In this document: piece after piece, positions 33,134 to 44,024 of the stretch
How positions within the stretch are numbered: the stretch's first letter is position 1
How the letters are laid out: every line of letters starts with the position of its first letter
Assembly: GCA_029891385.1 (NCBI GenBank)
Contig: CM057234.1
Span: forward strand, 20,570,350 to 20,634,349
Source: Erythroxylum novogranatense
Taxonomy: Eukaryota; Streptophyta; Magnoliopsida; Malpighiales; Erythroxylaceae
Direction: 5' to 3'
DNA: 64,000 bases
The notes under the pieces: model-generated
What the model saw: only the letters and a program-made list of their open reading frames with translations
What the model was told of the DNA's origin: nothing
Databases searched by the model: none
Made by a program: the position numbers and the translations under genes

Positions 33134-36130
33134 TGTAACATCCCGTTATCGGAGTGACGGGTAGATTGGTAATTTGGATCGGGTTAGGATTTGGTACAGG
33201 CAGAGTGTTGCATTGCACATGCATTACAATTTTGATAGTCATTGATAAATGATTATTGACTGCATAAGTATATATATATGTACATACATGTATGACAATT
33301 CCCGACTTGATTGTGAAATTGGAAATTGGTTATAATTGGTCCGATGTGAATTGGCTTAATTGTGCAATTGGGAATTTATCAAAATTGTACATATGAGAAT
33401 TGGTTTGTGAAAATTGGATATTTAGTAAGTGTATAATTGGGTTTTGAATATGAAATTGGAATGAAATGGAATTCAGAGAAATGGAAATTGAAATGTGAGT
33501 ATAGGAATTGGTATTTCCTAATTTTGTGAATTTATGGGAATTTTTTTCAGAAATTTTAAAGTAATGAATCCGGACTGAAAAATTGGCTTAGTGACTGATT
33601 TAATTGATTCCGGGTCCGAGATTGATTGGCAAGTGATATGGAATGATTGGGATTGTAAATTCAGGATTTATTAGTTATGTTATTGCGAAATTGGGAGAAA
33701 AATAGAATAAGAATCGGATTTGTTAGACCCTAAGAATTGGGCATGTGGCAGATGATCTTATATATATATATATATAAGCTTAAGATATAAGCTAAAAAGT
33801 TCATTTCTCATCATCGACGGTCGTGGGTGAGAAAAACTTGGGATTTGGAGTTCTTGAAGGATTTTCAAAGGATTGAAGCTTGAATCAGGTAAGTTTCTAT
33901 GTGTTTATGAGTTAAATCGTTTGATTTGATCATATATGTGAGTAAGAAATTGGTTAGAAAGTTAGAAAGTTTCGATGATAGGGTTTTTGTTTGTTTTGAT
34001 TTGGGTTTTTGATGAAAAATGAGTTAAATGATGTTTTGAGGATAGAAATAAGTTGGGTTTAAGGTTTAAAACTGATTGAGAGTGTTTAGAATGGATTTGG
34101 GAGGATTTATATCAGAGGATCTGCAAAATTTCTGGGTTTCGGACGAGTTTCTGGGTTCGCACGTCGCGACGTGTGATGAACACGCCGCGGCGAGCCCCTT
34201 TAACTCGCACGTCGCGATGAATAATTGATTTTTAATTCGTACGCCGCGATGAACGGGTTGTAGGCCGCACGTCGCGACGAGCGGCAGCATACGTCGCGAC
34301 AAGCAGCGGATTTTACGCCGCGACGAAGGATCGGACGTCGCGGCGAGGGAGACTGATTTCCAAATATGAGATTTTGAGGTTTTTGAATTTGGAGAATTTT
34401 GGGATTTAAATTGGATTGGTTATGGATCAAAGTGGCATTTGAGAAAATAGGAATTTCAATCTAGAAGAAATGAAATTAAGTGATTATAAGATGATTTTTA
34501 CAAGTAATGAGTTTAAGACTGATTTCAAATAATTGGTTTCCTAGAAATTAATTGGAATTTGGAGACTACGACTATTGAACTGGTAAGAATGGAAATTAGG
34601 AATTTGAATCAGATGATTATCGGGATCGAATGACAAATGATTAGTGAATATGATTTTAATTGAAATGTGATTATAGACTATGGAAATTGGTAAATTGGTT
34701 TATTATAATTGAAAGTGTTATGGATTAGTAAGAGAGTGATCAAATTGAGGAATTCGGAATTGGATTGGGAATGTCATAACATGTATAGTATTTATCGTAT
34801 TTGTTAAATATGTATTATTGAATTGATATTGGCCAAAATGGTAATGTGAATTATTTGGATTGACATAGAGGTTCGATGGATCGACACTCCACTTGACGAT
34901 ATTGGGACTTCAGTCAGTAGTTTCGGAAGTGCGGTGAGTAACCTAGTTGGTTTCTCAACCTTATTTTTTATTAATTATATGCATTGATTGCCATGAGGAA
35001 GCAAGGATGGATATATGTGATTGAGTGATTTGATTGATTTGAACCATGGGTGTTCAAATATTGGATTGTGATATGAAGTGCAAATGTGAATAAGTATGTG
35101 TAAATGCATGAGTAAATTGGATTGTAAATGTGTTAATGAAATGAAATGTAAAAGCATAGGAATGAAATACTGGGACTAAAAGTTCGAGGACATTGGGAAA
35201 TGATCGAAATAGTAATAAATTGAAATTGGAAATAGAAATGCAATAATTGGAAATTGAAAGTGACATGTGCATTCATGCATAGTAAATGATCGATAATAGT
35301 AGTTGTGACCGGTGGTACTAACGTATGCAGAGCCACGAGCTCAATGCATTATGCCCATCCTTCGGGCTTTCAGGCACATCATGCCCAATGTATATGATAG
35401 AGCTTTAAGCTCAACGACAGACCTCGTGTCCAACGACCGATAAAGCCTCGGGCTCACCGCAGGCATATCAAGCCCAACGATTTCAGAGCCACCGCTCAAC
35501 GTAAATGATCGGTATACGGTCACAACAACGAAACGAAAATTGAAAGTGTCTCATGGGCATTGCATATGTATATGACTGATGAAAATGTAAATTGACCGTG
35601 AATGACCGTGAAATGTGAATAAGGAAATTGCATGTGATATTACCGTAAGTGCTCTTGTGTGTTATGTGTATATGATTGTGAATGCATGAGTTGGGTGAAC
35701 CATCGATGATGGTTTCTCACCGAGTTCGCAAACTCACCCAACATTGCATCTATTTTTCAGAAGTGAAGAGTACCCGTTAGACACACGGAGTATGTCTACC
35801 GCTAGCAAGGCGTAGTATCGGTCGGGATCGGTGTCGCCACATCTGCATTAGAGTAGTGAATTGTTTGATGGGCCCTTTTGAATTATGTGTACTTGTATGG
35901 TATAACCGAAATTGGTTTATAATTGAAATTGTTTTGTAATTGCAAATGTTTTGTTATAATTGGGCCAAATCATTATTGTTTTGCGCACTTAACTGTTTTC
36001 GTAAGAAAAGAAAATGTCATATCGAGTTTTAAAAAGTAGTGACTGTTCTAGTACGCCACCATCGCGAGTCACGGGCTCGGATATCACCGTCGATATCGGG
36101 TTCGGGTCTCGTCGGGTGTGGGGTGCTACA
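33134..36130 (+). repeat. Tekay-3 3' LTR (3.00 kb)
   Basis: Collinear with 26615-29594. It retains a consensus donor CAG|GTAAGT at 33896-33904 and an acceptor ending at 35760. Its palindrome array (34159-34348) and hairpin block (35302-35526) match those of the 5' LTR. Differences from the 5' LTR cluster at CAG, CTG, CCG and CGG. The AAGAA duplication follows. Confidence 0.92.
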
Positions 36131-36360
36131 AAGAAAATCTGGGTGGTAAAAGGTACAACACCTTCTAATGTGGTTTATATGGCTAACCAAAATGGACCCA
36201 AGATGGCTTGGATACCAATGAGAAGAAAGGATGTTTCAGTTGTAGGTACAAGCAAGGAATGAAAATCAACCAAGCACATGGTACATTGATAGCAGATATT
36301 CAAGGCATATAAGTGGAGACAACAACAAAGATTCCATCATCATTTACACTTAGGCTGAAA
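36131..36360 (+). pseudogene. SIRE-like gag end and protease stub
   Basis: The interrupted Gag frame resumes with IWVVKGTTPSNVVYMANQNG and stops at 36260-36262. In a shifted frame the sequence reads STWYIDSRYSRHISGD (about 36272-36325), the copia protease active-site region; the DSG catalytic glycine is an Arg (DSR). A stop follows within 15 codons, and the sequence passes directly to the 3' untranslated region. Integrase and RT are missing altogether. Confidence 0.82.
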
Positions 36361-37010
36361 TGTGATTGAATTGAGTCTTGGTATATTCTAGTCGACTTAT
36401 GGATGTCTAAGTCAACTAATTGGTGAAATGTCCGTAACAAGTCGACTTATGTCTACATGGATTCTTTAAAACCTATTCTTCTTTTCACTCTCCGTAATGA
36501 CTATTGTTATGTTATGACAATTGCCTTTATTTGTGTTTGTTATTTTGTTTGTTTATGGATTGCATTTGCGACTATTTTTCATTTTTCATATTGGTTTTTA
36601 ATTATGACAAAAAGGGGGAGTAATATTGGAAATTGATAATTGGTATCTTTTAGTCACCGTCATTTGATTGAGGGGGAGTGTGTTTGATTTGAGACTATTT
36701 GTGTTTGATGACTTGTTTCTCTATTTAATGTGATTGTGATATTTCATCTTTTGTTGGTTTGTATTAGTTGTTTTGATTATGACAAAAAGGGGGAGAAAAA
36801 TGAGAAATTGGATTTTCTTTAGTTACTTGATTAAGGGGGAGTTTGTTAAAATTTTAATTGATTTTTCAAGGTTATTAAAATTCAATGATTTATATGATCG
36901 AGGAGACTTCTAACCAAAATGACAAGGTATAAAAACCTTGATCAATGTTTCTTTGTTTTCATTTCTTAAACAATTTCTAAGTATTTTGTCATTATCAAAA
37001 AGGGGGAGAT
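36361..37010 (+). mobile_element. SIRE-like 3' untranslated region with three PPT-like tracts
   Basis: Noncoding, T-rich. Three copies of (A)CAAAAAGGGGGAG lie at 36608-36620, 36783-36795 and 36996-37008; only the last abuts the LTR. Two or three GTCGACTTA-type motifs lie at 36390-36450. Repeated PPT-like tracts in this position are known from SIRE-lineage elements. Confidence 0.75.
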
Positions 37011-38135
37011 TGTTGGACCAATGGTGGTTGAAAAATTAATTCCACTTATGTTTTGATAATAATAAAATGTATAAAATTGGTTAAGAAATTGTTTCAGGTA
37101 TTTTAGTATTGATATTCAATGAAAGAATTGTACAAATCAAGATGGGCAAGTGTTTAATCATTGAAGAATCAAGATGGAAGTTTCCTATAAGTGAAAGAGG
37201 CTTATATAATGAAGATTATAGAAGATTTGAGTGGATATTACCGTTGAAGCTTACACAAGTCGACTAACAGCATACAAGTTGACTTATCGTGGACCACAAG
37301 TCGACTTACACATCACAAGTCGACTTATAGAAGAGCGGAGATGCAAGTTTACATAAAATGTTGTCACAAGTCGACTTATACAACTCGAAAAGTCGACTTA
37401 TGGTCACAAGTCGACTTATACAACTCGACAAGTCGACTTATGGGTACATCACATTAATTCCAACGGTCCAATTAGCCAAAAATGGAAGGGAGATTATTAA
37501 GGAACGGTCATTTCAATCTAGCAACGGCTAGAATAAGTCCCAACAGCTATATTTCTTCTTATATAAAGGGTGGATGATTGATGAAGAGGTGACATAAGTT
37601 CTAGAAGCCAAAATACTCTTATCTTGCTCCAAATTGCTCATCATTGTTCTTACTTTGTTTACATTTGTATTGAGCACTTGTTCTTAGATCTTTATCCTAT
37701 TTCTTTTACAAATTGAGTGACTAGTGGTAGGTCACGTGTGAGGTAACGAGCCGAAATCAAGTGGTGTTGGTAGGATTTGCATGGAAGACAAATCATTTGT
37801 AAAGGTAGCTTAAGCCGGAAATCAAGCGGTATTGGTAGGATTTGTGCCGGAAGACAAATCAAGTGTAAAGGTAGCTTGAGCCGGAAATCAAACGGCATTG
37901 TAAGAGTTCACACTGAACTACAAAGTGTGTAATAAATTGGTTTGTAAAATCCTAAGTGGGAGCTTAGGTAGAGGACGTAGGTCTTAGCATCGAACCTCTA
38001 TAAAAACAGTGTTTGATCTTCTTCCCTACTCCTTGAATTTAAATTTGTTTAAATTACTATTTTGTGAATTAACTTTTGATTTTATTGTAGAAAAAAATAC
38101 AAAAAGCATAAAGATCAATTCCTAGATCGCTAACA
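37011..38135 (+). repeat. SIRE-like 3' LTR (1.13 kb)
   Basis: Starts TGTTGG directly after AAAAAGGGGGAGAT and ends GCTAACA, the same last bases as the 5' LTR end at 25070-25075. It includes the palindrome array at 37256-37442 and a likely TATA region (CTTCTTATATAAAGGG, about 37556-37570). The flank TGTCC (38136-38140) should be the target-site duplication; its partner is outside the window. Confidence 0.88.
37256..37442. repeat. AAGTCGACTT palindrome array in SIRE-like LTR
   Basis: About eight units such as ACAAGTCGACTTATAC, often in pairs joined by ACTCGA. It lies upstream of the likely TATA box. The core is identical to that of the Tork arrays although SIRE and Tork are different copia clades. 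Confidence 0.88.
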
Positions 38136-38542
38136 TGTCCCTCCATGTAAACCTATAAACTTAACCCTTTAAGTAAACTTCCAAAATTGCCCCTTCATTG
38201 GTCTTTAAAACTGACATCTTGTCTTATTATTTCGATCAGGTAAATGAAGCCATTTGACAAAACCTTCTTTTATATAAATGTCCCTCTATGTCTTACGAAT
38301 CCATCGCATCAAAAATCAGATCGATCGGAGCTCTATAACTCAAGATATATCCAAAATACTGAAGTCTGCTCTTCAGACCCGAGGCTGAACACTACGTAGA
38401 GCTTCACTCAAGAAATTGAAAGTCTTAGAGACTTAATTTTTTTTCTTCTCCTTCAGAACATTTGTAGCCCCGTGTCTCTATTTTAATTTGCAAAAAGAAT
38501 CCTATCTATTGGAGCTCTAGAGCTCCAGATATCTCCAAATTA
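38136..38542 (-). repeat. Fragment of a Tekay-like LTR (family of the 4-kb solo LTR)
   Basis: Collinear with about 61995-62420 of the 4-kb solo LTR. Shared landmarks are AACTTCCAAAAYTGCCCCT, CCTCTATGTCTTA and TTGTAGCCCCRTGTCT, at roughly 70% identity judged by eye. The SIRE-like element interrupts it on the left. On the right it joins the Athila LTR near 38543. No coding. Confidence 0.65.
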
Positions 38543-38738
38543 CTGAAGTACCAATTGTCCTTGGAAAAATTATGGTGGAATTAATGTCAATTTGCAACAA
38601 TTTCTCTATCAAATTGTATAAAGTATGAGCTCATGCAAGGGAATAATTAAAGCACAAAAATCACAAATTAAGAGTCAAAAAGCACATTAAAAACTATAAA
38701 AGTGTAGCCAATTTATATAATAAACTTGGGCTCAATCA
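38543..38738 (-). repeat. Athila-type LTR start, truncated (minus strand)
   Basis: The reverse complement matches the first 200 bp of LTR2 and LTR3, with the TGATT start at 38738. The rest of the LTR is displaced by the fragment at 38136-38542. The PPT just upstream is degenerate (GTGTGGCAGAATT). Confidence 0.75.
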
Positions 38739-40295
38739 AATTCTGCCACACTTAGACCTTTGTACTCCTGGACAAAGTTCATAAGAGTAAAAAAGATACA
38801 AGTGTAAAAGAAGATTTTTCCATGCTCAAAACAATAGCAAGAACTTGGCACAAATCACTTCCTCAAAATTCAATCAAAGCAAATTGAAAGATTGCTAATA
38901 AAACAAACACTAAAAGAATTCAATCCAGGAGATTGGACAAAAGAGATGTCACTCAAGATAAAGTGTTTGCTCTCTCATCATATGTATTGGGTATATTTCA
39001 CTCTCAAGCTACTTAATCCATTCTCTACCATAAGCTTGTATCAATTCTATTTTTCCACTACAAAAACTAGAATTTTGAAGATCAAGTGGACTTTTTAGGG
39101 TTGTAATGTATGGAGGGCTAGATGAATGGATAGGATGGAAGAAAGAAAAAGGTATGAACACATGCACTAAAATGATGAACTGGATGTCAAAAGATAAACT
39201 AATATTGACACTTTTTTTAAGACATATATACACTGCTTCAATTATTCTTGCTCTTTCTTTTCTTTTCTTTTTCTTCCTGTACTCCTTTTTTTATTGATAA
39301 GCATTTCTCTATCCCTTTTTGGAGCACTTTTTTTTAATAAAATTAAACTACTGACATCATGTAGGGGTACATGCATGCAAGTGCCCATAAATAAAAATGG
39401 CTCAAGGGGCTAGCAAGTGATAAGTGTTTGTAGGACTGTGTTTGGGAAAAGGATTGAAGAAAGAATGCCTCTATCACATCAACAAAATTCTAGTCCATAA
39501 AGCTTTGATTAAGAATTGAAACAAGTTCTAGAGAGATATGAAATACGTAGATGCACACAATATTGAAGAAAAAATTAGGCTCAAATATCCTTCCAACAAG
39601 GGTAATATCTCAATGGACAATCTCAAGTCTAAAAAACGTAAAGTGCTACTTTGTTAACATGCCTTCATTCACTTTGTGTTGAAAATATCAAAAGTAAAAT
39701 TAGCCAAGACTAACTATCATTAAAAGAATGGAAGGTATTTTCATAAACTCAAGTACCACTTTGAAACTTATAAGGTCTTTGAAAAATAAAAGTGATAAGA
39801 GTCTCATGTGGAAGAAGTTGGAATTGAGGAAAATTTTGTCACAAGCATTCTGTAAAAAGGGTGGAAGTCGCGACGTGCAGAATGCACGCCGCGACGTGTG
39901 TGCGTGAATCACTAACCTCGCCGCGGCGTGTGATCGATCGCCGCGGCGAGGAGCAGTAGAATGGAAGAAAAATATTCACCAAGTTTAAAAATTTGTAACA
40001 TTATGCAAGATTGGCTAACAAACACATCAAAATTGTCAACATGGAGCATAACAAATAGTAACACAATGGGAACAGCTCCCCCACACTTAATCAACACATT
40101 GTCCTTAATGAAACTGAAGCAAAAACTTAAACACAGATAAAGGCGTGAAGAGACAAAAGGTAATGTTATTAGAAAGAGAAAGGAAAATAAAACAAGCTAT
40201 CTATCGCAACGGCTCTCCTCCATACTTGTTAAGAAAGACAGTACATCGAAAACTCAAAAGTAAAGAAACAAGTGAAGGAGAGAAGAACCTGATAT
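38739..40295 (-). mobile_element. Athila-type 3' untranslated region (minus strand)
   Basis: Noncoding region between the integrase and the LTR, collinear in antisense with 22304-23678. It has the upstream purine tract at 40073-40090 and CpG palindromes at 39867-39950 (units such as CTCGCCGCGGCG and ACGTCGCGACGT types). The small frames listed in either strand here are not supported as genes. Confidence 0.72.
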
Positions 40296-40752
40296 TTATG
40301 GTAGTTTTTGGTTCTCATGATAGAGCTTAAAGAGATGTCCATTCACCTTGAGTCGTGTTCCAGTTTCTTCATGTACAAGCTCTTCCATACCAAATTTGTG
40401 CACCTTCATGACCAAATACGGTCCATCCCAACGAGTATTGAAATTCCCATGTTTGAAAGTGAACCGAGCCTTAAATAATAGGACCTTGTCCCCTTCCTTA
40501 AAGCTTTTCCTCTGAAGGATCTTATCATGCATCAATTTTGCCTTTTCCTTGTAGAGTTGAGAGTGTTCATATGCCTCTAGCCTCAAGTCCTCTAGCTCTT
40601 GAAGTTGCGGCTTCCTCTCCGTGCCGGAAGATTCTAAGTCTATATTGCATTATTTAACTTCCCAATATGCTTTATGCTCCAGTTCCACAGGTAAATGGCA
40701 AGCCTTTCCATAAATCAACCGATAAGGGGACATGCCTATTAGGGATTTATAA
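40296..40752 (-). pseudogene. Athila/Tat-type integrase, C-terminal fragment
   Basis: On the minus strand it reads [20 protein letters not shown], then a stop near 40650, then LEDLRLEAYEHSQLYKEKAK, KSFKEGDKVLLFKARF and WDGPYLVMKVHKFGMEELVH. This is the distinctive Athila/Tat integrase tail with its GPF/Y-like module. The fragment is cut at 40752 by the Tekay-1 LTR; the remainder should lie right of the window. It ends at a stop near 40296, before the 3' untranslated region. Confidence 0.9.
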
Positions 40753-41315
40753 TGTAGCGCCCCCTTAGCGCAGGGTACCCACCGGGACACCCGAAGGTCA
40801 TTCCGGCACATATCCTATGATGAGGGTACGCTGCGATCGATCACTTCATTCCCTTCATATGGCATGCTAACAATTCACTAAAAGCATCATAAGAAAATCA
40901 CAGTATTTAAAACCAACTTTTTCCTCATCGCATTTCACAAAATCGAAGTATACATTGTCTTTCAACATTATCCATATGTACATCACCAAAAAAACTAATA
41001 CAATAGTACTACATGAATGAGGAAAGTACATCAAAGTTATCTAAACCACTTAAAAGGACCCCAGCTGACCGACCTTTGAGCTATGACCTTTCTCACCAAC
41101 CACAATCTACTCGGCTAGTAGAGCCTCTTTAGTAGTTAGAGTCGTCTCTCGATCCTGAAAAGACAACGTTGCAATTTTGATGAGTCTTAATGAGTGAACC
41201 ATCATCATTGATGAGTTCACCAGGTCAAACACACATATCAAATATTACATAAATATCCATTCAATGGATTCGATCTTATAATGTCATATGCATGAGACTC
41301 ATATTCGTTATTATT

Positions 41316-41469
41316 GTTGTGACCGAGAGCCCATCACATACTTATACACAATTACTGGCCCAAAGGGCTCAGTCGGAACAGAATCACAGAGCATAGCTCT
41401 GTACACAAAACATATATCACAGAGCAAAGCTCTACGTGGAAGCACTTCATTGGCCACTCAAGTCACAAC
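41316..41469. repeat. Multi-hairpin block with outer stem, Tekay-1 3' LTR
   Basis: The outer arms GTTGTGAC (41316-41323) and GTCACAAC (41462-41469) are exact complements. Inside are GGCCCAAAGGGCTC, CAGAGCATAGCTCTG and CAGAGCAAAGCTCTA hairpins. The 5' LTR has the same set at 51310-51463 with one outer-stem change. Confidence 0.82.
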
Positions 41470-42648
41470 ACCTTTATCTGAGCATGCATTTTATGAAATG
41501 CACCACATACGGATTATGTCATATCAGGCAATCACATGCGATATTTAATCAAAAACTCATTATCATCGGACCTAAGTCCGGCATTCAACTCTCGTTGAGA
41601 ATTCATGCATCACACAAGATTTCAAAGCAAAACAAAGCACTTCCAATACCATAACCACATAACAATCTCCTCCGACTTTAAGTCCGAAATTCAAACCAAA
41701 TCACAATTACTTTATAATTGGAAGCTATCACATCATACAATTTCAAAGCAAATCCACCCTAGGAAATCATCTAGGTTGAATCACAAGTTTCTCCCGATGC
41801 TAATGCCTGGAAGATCCAGCAACGTCTGGAGGTTGTCGTTCCAGTGGCTCCTCTATAACAATTAACATACACATATATCACAATTTGAACAATCATAAGT
41901 GTTTAATAATGCACATGAATGAGATGAAATATGTACAATGCATATTCATGACTATCCTGGGTATCACTCCATCAATTTCATCACAAGACATTCAACTATC
42001 AAAACTCACTTAACTAGCCTTATTCTGTGGGATTTAAACCTCCATAACCCATTTGAATCCAATTTCATAGCCCAATGAACCATTTCATATCTTTCTCCAA
42101 ACTCTAACTTTCGGGTCCACTGTTCACATTTAATTAGAAGGCAAAACTTGCATAATTTGAGCAAACTCTCTCCTAGAAAAGTGTTCCTATATCTTTTATC
42201 TTTCCATTGACACCAAAATCACTCAATTTGGTTCAGTAATTTGAAAGATGTGCCTCAAACATTTTCGGACTGTTCCTCTAAAAAATAGTGTACTATATCC
42301 GACTTCCATCCAGAAATTGAACACCTTAGAGACCGGATTAAGATTCAGCTTCTTCATATGAGTCGTAGCCCTATTACTCTAGTTTACTACAAATCAATAA
42401 TCACCTAGATTGGAGTCCTAAAGACCAAGATTTCATCAAAATACTGAATTAGTAAAATATCCAGTTCATGCTCCTTCCACCGATACCCTTAATTTTATTC
42501 AATCAATAATTTTCAATTTAATACCAAAATCCATAAATTTTTATGGAGAGATAACGAAATGTGTTAGGAATCCAATGCTTCAAAAATCAGGTCATTTGGA
42601 GGTCTAGAGAAGAAGTTATGACCAAAAGAATCCAATCTATTTTGCTTT

Positions 42649-42718
42649 CGTCTCATTTCCATCGTCTGATTTTCTATCGTCTCATTTCCATCGTCTCATT
42701 TCTATCGTCTACTTTTTG
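42649..42718. repeat. 29-bp minisatellite, short allele
   Basis: About 2.5 units of CGTCTCATTTCCATCGTCTG plus TTTTCTAT-type sequence. The homologous site in the 5' LTR (58894-59096) has seven units. Confidence 0.85.
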
Positions 42719-44008
42719 TGTCCAGAATGTATCCACTTATAAAGATCATAACTTTTTACTCCGATATCTAAAATTTACAAACTTTATACTGTTGCAAAGA
42801 TAAAAGAAAGATCTACAACTTTTCAGAAGGCAACTTTGCCAGAATCGATCTAAATCAGGTCCAGATTTCCTCCCAAAGTTGGAACACGAATTTTTGCTCA
42901 ACTCTCAACGTCTTCGTGGCAACGTTTGAGACTCTTAGAGAAAAAACTGAAATTCAATGTCTTCATACGAATTGTAGCCATATATTCCTAGTTTACTCCG
43001 AATTAAGAATCATCTCGTTTGAACAACCAGAGAAAACGTTATGGCTAAAAGACTAAAACATATTCAGTGAATTTTTTTTTTCAGATTTTCTAACTTTCAA
43101 TACTTTACGTCGCCAAAACACCAAAAGTTTTCTCAAAAACTAATTTAACACTATAACTAAATTTATTTCTCCCTAACTACCCATTATTTATGAACAAACA
43201 CATAAATTACATTTTCCATGCAGATGACAGTAATTTATCAACTTTATTTCTAAAATCCCTAAATGCAAGGGATTTCTCTACCACATACTTGCTGAAAACT
43301 CCAAAATCTTCAAGCCCCAAACTCCATTCGTTTTTATGTACTTCTCTGAGTACAATGACTAGCTTCTCGTTTTTCTTTAGGTAGAGGAAACAATAGCAAA
43401 GTAAGTTTGGTGAAAGAAAGGAAATACACAGAAGTCTCTTAGAAGATATTTTGATGGAAAACTTTGTGTTTCAAAGAGAGAAGTTTTAGAAAGATGATAG
43501 CAAATCAAGGACTTGGACAAGCCTTAACCTGTCAACTTTCAAAGAATAGTAACCTACTCCTAGCTAGAGTACAAGGCCTAAGTGACACTTTTCACTTACC
43601 CAATACCCAAGTTCCGACTTAGTTTCTTTTGAAATAACTCCCTTGACTGTCATCTTTACAATCCAACTATCTCCAAAGCTTCTTATAACTATTTCTTGTT
43701 CCCTATTATATATATATATCTTTCTCAATACTCCATAACTTCACCAACATATACAAATACAATATTTCCACCAATCACTAATATTTTCAATGTAAAAACA
43801 TCCATAACTCAAAAAACTTCATAGGTCAATCCAATTATACCCGGAATTATTCATGAATGCATATACAATTATTTTCATATGCAAATAAATCCACTATTCA
43901 TGTATAAGTGTATGGTATATCATGCATGAACATGGAAGTGCATCTCTAACTCTCATTATTCACTCACATTTACCATTATACCCTTCCCACTAGTAATGGG
44001 ATGTTACA

Positions 44009-44024
44009 ACTCTCCCCTCCTTAA
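44009..44024 (-). other. Tekay-1 polypurine tract
   Basis: TTAAGGAGGGGAGAGT on the minus strand directly precedes the 3' LTR. The same tract occurs in Tekay-3. Confidence 0.9.

Larger units (their letters stand above)
26615..36130 (+). mobile_element. Tekay-3: non-autonomous Tekay-like element with 3-kb LTRs
   Basis: Two LTRs of about 2.98 and 3.00 kb flank about 3.5 kb of sequence without coding capacity. The target-site duplication AAGAA is at 26610-26614 and 36131-36135. The LTR starts TGYAACATCCCG and ends GGTGCTACA. The 3' end of the internal region (TTTCGAGGACAAAATTTTTA, then a PPT) matches that of the coding Tekay-1 element. That supports a Tekay (chromovirus) origin and a LARD-like, trans-mobilised status. 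Confidence 0.88.
25070..38135 (+). mobile_element. SIRE-like Ty1/copia element, internally deleted
   Basis: The visible part runs from the last 6 bp of the 5' LTR (CTAACA, 25070-25075) through the PBS (25078-25089), gag, a protease stub, a 3' untranslated region with three PPT-like tracts, and the 3' LTR (37011-38135). Both LTR ends read CTAACA. RT, RNase H and integrase are absent, so the copy is non-autonomous. The rest of the 5' LTR lies left of the window, beyond the inserted Athila block. Gag is interrupted by Tekay-3. Confidence 0.85.
41155..43599 (-). other. Putative leader intron in Tekay-1 3' LTR
   Basis: On the minus strand a donor-like GGGTAAGTG is followed 2.4 kb later by GTTGTCTTTTCAG, with the minisatellite and hairpin block between. 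The 5' LTR keeps the acceptor as TTTTTAG at about 51145. Inferred by analogy with Tekay-3 and Tekay-2. Confidence 0.4.
40753..44008 (-). repeat. Tekay-1 3' LTR (3.26 kb)
   Basis: On the minus strand it starts TGTAACATCCC (44008) and ends GCGCTACA (40753). Read that way it has a TATA-like run (43704-43719), a donor-like GTAAGTG (43593-43599), a minisatellite (42649-42718), a hairpin block (41316-41469) and an acceptor-like TCTTTTCAG at about 41155. Compared with the 5' LTR most differences are C/T transitions. Confidence 0.92.

Noticed and set aside
40145..40330. 61-residue plus-strand ORF
   Set aside because: It is antisense to the untranslated end and the integrase tail of the Athila element, whose minus-strand protein is clearly recognisable.
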